Notes under the pieces: model-generated
What the model saw: the letters and a program-made list of their open reading frames with translations, nothing else
The model's database searches: none
What the model was told of the DNA's origin: nothing
Made by a program: the position numbers and the translations under genes
NCBI GenBank assembly: GCA_963989385.1
Contig: OZ022503.1
Coordinates: forward strand, 92,204,638 to 92,268,637
DNA from: Ctena decussata
Lineage: Eukaryota; Mollusca; Bivalvia; Lucinida; Lucinidae
Direction of reading: 5' to 3'
Length of the DNA: 64,000 bases
In this document: positions 57,001 to 64,000 of the stretch, piece by piece
Numbering within the stretch: position 1 is the first letter of the stretch
Layout of the letters: every line of letters begins with the position of its first letter

Positions 57001-58520
57001 GTTTATATTACCCAAATAATAGTTTGATTTCTTATGTAGAGAGATCTATGAAACTAGCATATTTATATCATAGGTATATAATAAAAAGATTATTGAACTT
57101 ATATTGTGAAATGTTCGGCACTCGTTCATATGGCGGAGACGCACTCTCAAGTACGTGCGTCCTTCGTCATTATTTCACAATATAAATTCAATTACCTTTA
57201 AATGTCAGCCTCATCATATGCAACAATTCAATTTTATGAACAACACAAATGAAGCTTTTCTCAGGCAACGACAGCAAGAGCAACCATCTGAGTTATTTTA
57301 CTTACAATACATATGAAATGGAATTATCGACATATTTTTGATACGCAATGCTTGGTTAAAAAATAATCATCGTTATTGCACGTGTCTGTTTTCTAATCCA
57401 CAATAGTTTTCTGATTAATCCAAAGTAAACCTGTAATTACGTATTGCAGGCAGACAACAGACCACCGCGAACCAGAATTAGGTAGATTTTGATTTTAGAC
57501 AAAACCTGATCTATCAGAGGACGTTTATCTCATAAGTAGTATTTTGTCAGTCATAAAACAATGTCGATTTGAAACTGAAATTACATCTTCCAAGGTCAAA
57601 AACGATAACGGTAATAAAAATAACAATAATAACAATGCATTTACTTATTAAATGATAATGGCATAACAAACGCAGCCAGGCCTTACCTTTATTTGCCAAT
57701 GCGACGATCAAAATCAAGTGTATGCAGTATCTCCACTCTGCAACGAAACGTTATGAAATTAAGGATTGAAAATTCTGTTTACAACCCAAAACGCTAACAG
57801 ATATGACAGGGAATTGAATGGCTTGAGAATAATAAATTGTATGAGAAAATCTTAAGTGTTCTATTGAAATAATTTCAGGCTGCAATATCATTGAAAATTG
57901 GCGGAGCCTGGCAAACGCCGTATGCACTAGCAGAGCTGGATAATGTTAAGGCTCCATTACCATAGCAACCAGGAGTTCCTATTGATTTCAAAGTGGCGTC
58001 ATTGAGGTTTCATCCTTCAAAGATACTAAGCAAACCAGTTAGTTTTTCCACAGATGCTATGATAACAGAGCTATGACGTCGTTGTATCTGCTATGGCAAA
58101 CAGTGTATGCCATGCTCCGGTCGGATTATAAGAAGGATGCTACCTGAAGTTCTTAAAATGAAAAAGTGACTTTCTCATTCTCAAATAATCAAATTCTCTG
58201 TTTGCCTGTTATTTCAGCTTTCCAGTCTTGCAACATTATACACATTTATATAAGCTTCCTGCAGAAACAAGATTTACATACAAGAATGAAACTCGAGGTC
58301 ACGTATTATCGAGATTCGTTGCACAACAAGAATGTCGTGTGCAAGGCCTCATAGCGCCTGATTAAGCTGTAATCGATTTTCACAGTTTCCATCATGAGTA
58401 CAATGATCCCAAATTAAGGTATTTAGATACACAATAACTCTGTATCGACTTATAAAAACACATAACAGAGTTCTTGTTCATGGTGAATCAATCAACTATG
58501 GAATATATACACACTTACAA
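54091..58520. other. intergenic, nothing coding recognised
   Basis: AT-rich, with chance ORFs only. Contents are a ~95-bp segment at 55366-55460 similar to 60086-60185 (GGCCCATG.TCCT.CTTCTG, CTC.CGAAGGAAC) and a small inverted-repeat element at 57093-57191. Confidence 0.5.
57093..57191. mobile_element. 99-bp inverted-repeat sequence, MITE-like
   Basis: TTGAACTTATATTGTGAAAT and its reverse complement with one mismatch flank a 59-bp centre. Too short to classify. Confidence 0.45.
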
Positions 58521-58524
58521 TGCC

Positions 58525-59220
58525 TACCACAAAGATCCTAAGTTTTCGGGCAGATACGTCTGTATAAACAGTGGAAACCGTGATCAGACTGTTCCTTAGG
58601 AACCAGAGTGATCAAGGTCTTTACAATTTCAATTCCATCTGCGCATTTTTGAGGCGTTAGTCTATGGTAGACCCGGAACAACAGGAAATAAATAACAGGA
58701 CAAGGACCGGCTGTGTTTGCAGCAGGTGCAGTATTTGGACAGTCTTTTTGGGGGATATTTTTTAACTTAAACATTGTTTTTCTAGGAAACAAAACGGTGA
58801 AATGTTTGTTTTTTGTTTTATTCTGTATCATACAATGTAAGTTTTACTAAAACAATATGCATAAGCATGCCCCATCGACTGAATATATTTTCATGACGTT
58901 TTTCATGAAATTCAATTTTCTTGCATTTTTAAAAAAGTGTAAAAATATACTTATAATCAAGATAATTGCAATTTTTCTTACCAGTCTGTTTCAAATACCC
59001 TATATTAAAGATTATATGATTTGCAGAAATGAAAGTGCATCCTTGTGCTAGAGACATGAATTTTAATGGAAAATGTGTAAAAAAGTATGTATAAATACAA
59101 AAGTTTGTTTTTTAGGAAAACAAAACGGTGAAAATTTTTCTTTTCTTATCCAAATGTTTTATAGCCCTTTGGGTTAGTCAGCTGGTATAATGAAATGAAT
59201 GCCCCACCAATATCTTTATT
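58525..59220 (+). repeat. dispersed repeat segment, copy 2 (uninterrupted)
   Basis: Contiguous counterpart of 6720-7108 plus 7796-8120. No ORF. Confidence 0.7.
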
Positions 59221-59335
59221 CACCATTTGTCTACCTTAAAAACAAACTCTGCAGGTTGACGGGAAGACGTCTATGTGGGGAAAAAAGCAGCAGGTTAATT
59301 ATTTTCGGTATATGTTCATCAGTTTCTCGAGCTAT

Positions 59336-59910
59336 ACGAGGGATGGTCGGAAAAAAACCCGGAGTTTTTGGTCTTATCTTTCCACGTGCGTTAACGTATA
59401 CACATTATAGATGAGCGAAAACTACATTCTCTTGTCTTTGAAACAGTCATTTTATTTTTAATGAAAAGTATGTATACAGTCGTTCTGAGCATTTAAACAA
59501 TGTAGGTGTTAGGGCTACGATGGACTCTTAGTTGAAGAAAACAAAGATCTATAATAAAAAATGTCATTCTATCTCATGACAATGAGCCCCTCTCATACTG
59601 CATCAGGTTCAACAGAACTTATCAACTCCCTCAAGTGGCAATTTTTGTCCCACCCTTCATATAGCCAAGACCTTGCCCCAACTCCCCTGCGTTGTTTGTT
59701 TCAAGAACTACAAGTGCTCGCTGGAAACAAATATGAGAACAGGGCGGCTTTGATTTCAGCTATGAATCGGTACCTCAGCAGTTTGCAGAGGGAATACAGA
59801 TAGTAAAAGTTTATAGACGTAAGTGGGGAATACTTTGAAAAAGAATAAAAATATTTTTTTAAAGAATTTAAAGATTTTTGAGAAAGAACAAAAAGTCCGG
59901 ATATAGCTTT
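59336..59910 (+). pseudogene. mariner-type transposase remnant
   Basis: The left end TACGAGGGATGGTCGGAAAA resembles a mariner terminal repeat. The ORF at 59561-59803 keeps the end of the transposase catalytic domain: SPSHTASGSTELI, LSHPSYSQDLAPTPLRCLFQ (the family has a HP.YSPDLAP.D..LF motif), then NKYENRAALISAMNRYL. The third catalytic Asp region is altered (PTPLRC). The right end near 59889-59910 has AAAAAGTCCGG as a possible terminal-repeat relic. It is internally deleted and inactive. Confidence 0.7.
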
Positions 59911-60299
59911 ATAGCTATATAGGATTATTCTAGATCATCGTCTTTTATATTATTTGGATCCTTTTGAAACTAATCAGTCTTTGAATCGACTGTCCAATTA
60001 AAATTAAGAAATTACAGTATGCTTTTTTCTGGTTTCGTCACCAGATATTGTCAGGGTCACTGACGAGGCTTTATTAGCCGAAACTACGTAGTCCGGCCCA
60101 TGTTCCTACTTCTGTATGTATTCTCTGCTCTTGAAGGAACCTTTTTAAGATTTAAATTAAAAATGATGAGTCTTTACGGAAATTTGTCTGCCGTTATTTC
60201 GCGTTTCAGTAGGATTATTTTATATATAACAGTTTGTGTCACAGTGTTTATGGAACTATTCACGCGAGAGTCTTCAGAGTAGAATGATAAAGAATGATC

Positions 60300-60800
60300 A
60301 GGAACTTTTAAAAACTGATCTTATATGAAAGCTGGTATACAATTGGACAATGGGTTATTGCATCGTAGGATTAAGAATTAGTTTTATTCTCTTTATTTGT
60401 CAATTGCTTTCTCTCAGTTAAAGGTAAACTTGTGTCACAGTTTTCTCAGGGACTATGCGAGTTGTTGTATTGTGGGATTTAGCATCGATCTCATTGCTGT
60501 TTTTTTTCTTCTTCATTTTCTTTTATTTATCAATTTTTATTCTTTCTTTCTTTTCCGATTTCGCACTTTGAAAGGTTGTGCATTCAAATAATGAAATTAT
60601 GTGGGATTTAGAATTTGGTTCATTGCACTTTATGCCCTTTTTCTCCAATTATTTTACATTTTCTGTTTTTCATGATATAGTTTTTCTTAAAAAAACAATG
60701 AAAGTTGGACTCTTTAGTTACTCTTTAAAATTGGTATACATAAGGAGAACACCCAATTGTGTTATTAGATTAAGAATCAGGCAGAACCAACTGGGGTAAC
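60300..60800 (+). repeat. decayed tandem units related to 49904-50680
   Basis: Shares GTTGTATTGTGGGATT, CTCTTTATTTGTCAATT and CACAGTTTTCTCAGG with the 49.9-50.7 kb element. The head hairpin is not found. Confidence 0.45.
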
Positions 60801-61054
60801 GACTTCATCTCATGTGGCATTGGAGGTGATAATTAAAACGTAGTAACATAAAGTGTGCTTATAAATTTTGGTTTAATCTGAGTTATTCTTTGTTCAGGCC
60901 TAAAAGAGAGTGTCGTTACGGACCCTATTTAAAATACAAAACAAAGCAGTTTTTACTTTAGTATAGATAGTCAAAACATGTCAGTTATTAGCCGAGTAAA
61001 TCAATATTAAATGAACACAATCCAAATACACTATTTAACACGTAATGGAGTTTT

Positions 61055-61640
61055 TTTATAGGCATGAGGTGCGGACAGTAAAATTTGTCCTGAGGGTCAC
61101 TGTTTGAAGAGATCCTGAGGGACAGGCACATCTCTTTTTAACTGTTTGACTTCTTTTGCCCCAGCGTAACAGTGCTGGTTTGGCTGCCGAGTGATTTTTT
61201 TTCTTTCATCATGCTATTTCATCTTGATTTATATGTTTGTTATTTGATCCATTGATGGGTAAGAAGTCATTCTCATGGACAGAATAACTTTTATGTTAAT
61301 GAACCACAACAGCATCCAGGGCGAGGGTTAAGGCCATGTAAAATCGAAATGCTCCTTAGCAGTTTATTACTGACGATTTCAAAGCGGTGCTTCAGTAGTG
61401 GTTTATTGTTTTTGTAATTAATTGTCGGCTTTGTATCAGTCCTTTTTCGTATATTGAGAAGCATCTTGGCCATCTGCTTGGAAAGAGCTGAGCTCTTGGC
61501 CTTTTGCTAGTCTTCTTATGCTTTGTGTGCCCGCTTTATTTTTTCCTTTCCCATTTGGTGTCTAGGGCAGGAAGTTGTAAGCGATTCTGTCGGTTCCTGG
61601 CCGTTGCCTCCTCGTCTACTTTATCTTATCGACAATATTT
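61055..61640 (+). repeat. ~0.86-kb interspersed repeat, diverged copy ahead of RT remnant
   Basis: TTATTACTGACGATTTCAAAGCGGTGCTT, AAAGAGCTGAGCTCTTGGCC and TGTAAGCGATTCTGTCGGTTCCTGG follow the order of copies A and B. It lies just upstream of RT sequence, whereas the 53745 copy lies just downstream. Confidence 0.5.
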
Positions 61641-61659
61641 ACGGACAGTTCAGCGGACA

Positions 61660-62220
61660 TGTTTTTCGATAGACAATGGGCGCTAACTGCGCGCCCTTAT
61701 TTGCCGACTTGCTCCTTTTTACCGGAGTTCATAATGGGGCTCTTAAAAGCAAGTAAAAACGCAGTGCTCAGCAATTCAACTTCACCTTGAGATACTTAGA
61801 TGATGTTCTATATCTGAATAGTTTAAAGATTTCGGAGTCGATTGACCCCATGTATCCATGTGCACTTGAAATTAAGGATACTAAAGGGTTCAAATTTTAA
61901 TTTGACAACGGAAATCTTGTTACTTGGCTTTATGACAAGATTTCTCATACGTAACTTTCCATTTTTGAACAGCAATATTCCGTCGGCACCTGCATACGGA
62001 ATTTATATCTCTCAGTTAGTTCGCTGTGTGAGAGCCTGTTTCCGAATCAAGCCTTTGTTGATAGAGGGAAGCTACTTGCCAATAAATTGTTGTGAGAAGG
62101 CTATCGCAGAGTGAAGCTTGTGTCAACTCTTAAAAAGTTATATGGGAGACACCTTACAATATGGCCGTTTTAAAATTATTTTCGACTTGGTGACCACCGC
62201 CGAAAGATTGTATGACTTTC
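61660..62220 (+). pseudogene. YLDD-type reverse transcriptase remnant, second copy
   Basis: Pieces in several frames: NGANCAPLFADLLLF-like at 61675-61720; FTLRYLDDVLYLN at 61780-61820 with the catalytic YLDD kept; PMYPCALEIKDTKG at 61845-61890; SNIPSAPAYGIYISQLVRCVRA at 61970-62035. The thumb region decays beyond 62100. Different subfamily from 52719-53738 (SNIPSAPAYG against GEVPRSTTYR). Confidence 0.7.
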
Positions 62221-62541
62221 AGTTACAGACTGAGTAGTCATAAACTACATAGACATGACGGGTTTATTAAAATAGGCGAATGATGCTTTTTACTCCCGAG
62301 CACCCGATCGCACTTCCTTTTGAGGGTTCATGTCTGTGTATCTGAATATTTCTGATTTATCAATGTTTCTACTGTTTTATAAGTCTTTTGGTTCTTCGAC
62401 CGCTTTCCCTCTGTCCGCATCTCATATCCATGATAGATATTGTTTTCTTTTCACATGCCTGTTTTATTTACACTTTGATTCAAAACAAATATTCTTGGTT
62501 TGGGTTGCCTTAGTCTTATTATGCAACACTCCAGTGAAACT

Positions 62542-62835
62542 GCCGGGCCGCGTAGCGCAGTCGATAGCGCGTCTATCTCAAGAGCCAGAGGTCACCGGTT
62601 CGACTCCCTGTCCGGCCATTTACTTTCGTGGAGATCGTTTCATCCCCTTCCGGTGTTTCACGAAGGGCGGTTGTCATTTATTGGCGAAAGTATGTGCACT
62701 TAGCACTGGTTAACCGCTTAGGATATCTACGCCTGCCCAGGAATAGTGCGGTAAGGTTAACTGACCGGCCGACATGACCATAGCTGCTTACCGTGGACGT
62801 AAAGCAACAAAACAACAACACAAACAACAACAAAT
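62542..62835 (+). mobile_element. tRNA-derived SINE, family A, copy 2, with 11-bp target duplication
   Basis: Head GCCGGGCCGCGTAGCGCAGT with B box GGTTCGACTCC. The body matches the copy at 8393. The end is TACCGTGGACGTAAAGC then (AAC)n. CCAGTGAAACT occurs at 62531-62541 and 62836-62846. The anticodon arm differs from copy 1. The short ORFs across it are tRNA-derived artefacts. Confidence 0.9.
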
Positions 62836-62849
62836 CCAGTGAAACTACC

Positions 62850-64000
62850 ATTTTATCTAGGGAAATACGTGTTCTACTAGTATAAAGTACAGAATAATTG
62901 TATTTATTATTTTGCTTATTACGAGCTTGAGAGGTTTTTTCTTATCTTATAAGAAACAAAGACCTTTAATAAGCACGGTCGGTTCTTTACATAGACGTTT
63001 AATTTATGATATACTGACGGCACTTTTACCGTCGTCATAACGTAATCCTATACAACCAATGTCTTGTCGAAGCATATACGTGACTTACTATACGACTAAT
63101 GCACTAACTACACTTCATATTTAGCCATACGACATGATAAGGGTTGTTAGATAAAACAATTTAGTACCAGTTAAATCCGTGGAAGAAATGTTACAATTAT
63201 ATGTCCATACAGTCTAGACATATCACAGGACTTATGGATTGGAAGATTGTTTGATGAACTTTCAAAATCATTGGGCTGAATTCCTTAAGCTGAAAGTGAT
63301 GAACACTGACGATAACCGATATTTAGTCACAATAGAGATGTTCCGCATAAGCTTAACGTATAACGTTATTTACCGTATTGACGAAAACCAATACGGTAAT
63401 AACTACCTAAACGAGTACTATGATGTAAATGTATTATTTACGCAGACCTCTGCACGTGCACGAAATATCAATTTTACGCACTAATTGATTGTCAAACCAG
63501 TCTAGAGTGCGAGTTTAACCCATCGGAAACATCTTAGACAGTTTTAGCGCGAAAATAAGCTTACGCACAAAATTCCAGAAAAACAGCAGCCAATATCCCT
63601 GACAGGATGTTTAGTTTTGATTGTACTTTTCATGTTTTGGTGTGTAAAATGACACAAGTTTGATGTACGAGAGTACCTTGGCGCTGTCCCTAGAGTATGG
63701 GATTGGGTGGACGGAGCGGCCGGGCGAAAGGCGGGGTGCCGGGGAGGACAATTATTTACAGATAAAAAAATCTGTCGTTTAACTCGTATGGCTGTACATG
63801 TGTTTGTCGATTATCAGACCTACGTTTAATTTTTTTTTTCATGCGGTACGACCCATTTACCTATAGAACCACTGGATTTCGTGAAACTAGTCATTTTTTC
63901 CTCCTATCCGCCTGTCTACCTGTGTGCATGGCTAAACAATCGTGCCTACCTACCTATAAACTTCGTCGATTCCGAAGCCGAGACAGGTTTCATTGTCCTC
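62850..64000. other. intergenic, nothing recognised
   Basis: AT-rich to about 63600, then a GC-richer stretch (63690-63750). No gene, RNA or known repeat recognised; chance ORFs only. Confidence 0.5.

Noticed and set aside
62330..62713. 127-aa ORF as a host protein
   Set aside because: Its second half is a translation of the SINE head at 62542; the first half has no recognised motif.

Overview
The window looks like repeat-rich intergenic DNA from a marine invertebrate, most likely a bivalve mollusc. This is inferred from AT-rich sequence, tRNA-headed SINEs with short-motif tails, RTE-type LINE ends, many hairpin-headed tandem elements, and metazoan Ty3/gypsy elements. I found no convincing single-copy host gene. 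Every coding signal I could identify belongs to a mobile element, and long stretches hold only short chance ORFs.

The centre (11.27-32.40 kb) is the most structured part. An outer Ty3/gypsy-type element lies on the minus strand. Its gag has a SCAN-like capsid region, followed by a zinc knuckle, an in-frame TAG, then pol in the order protease, integrase, reverse transcriptase, RNase H. Integrase ahead of RT is the Gmr1-like arrangement rather than the usual gypsy order. Its gag is split by a second, complete Ty3/gypsy element on the plus strand (16213-29546). That element has two 704/705-bp LTRs differing by one base that I can see, a 4-bp AAAT target duplication, a 4-kb leader, a coiled-coil plus capsid gag with one frameshift, and an intact 1340-aa pol in standard order. 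The whole complex is bounded by two nearly identical ~1.0-kb arms in inverted, not direct, orientation, which is unexpected for a retrotransposon.

Left part (1-11.2 kb): a decayed RTE-like LINE; a 1.8-kb TTAA-flanked inverted-repeat element; a ~0.5-kb tandem repeat interrupted by a SINE and a truncated RTE copy, both with visible target duplications; a dispersed segment interrupted by a hairpin-headed element; and a tRNA-derived SINE.

Right part (32.4-64 kb): low-complexity and G-run DNA; hairpin-headed tandem elements; a ~0.86-kb interspersed repeat with constant ends, which lies next to remnants of a YLDD-type reverse transcriptase at 52.7-54.1 and 61.1-62.2 kb; two short inverted-repeat DNA elements; two more RTE remnants; a mariner remnant; and a full SINE with an 11-bp target duplication.

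The gag and pol of each retroelement form a self-contained replication unit (capsid, protease, RT/RNase H, integrase). By reading frame, the inner pol is intact. The outer one is disabled by the nested insertion.
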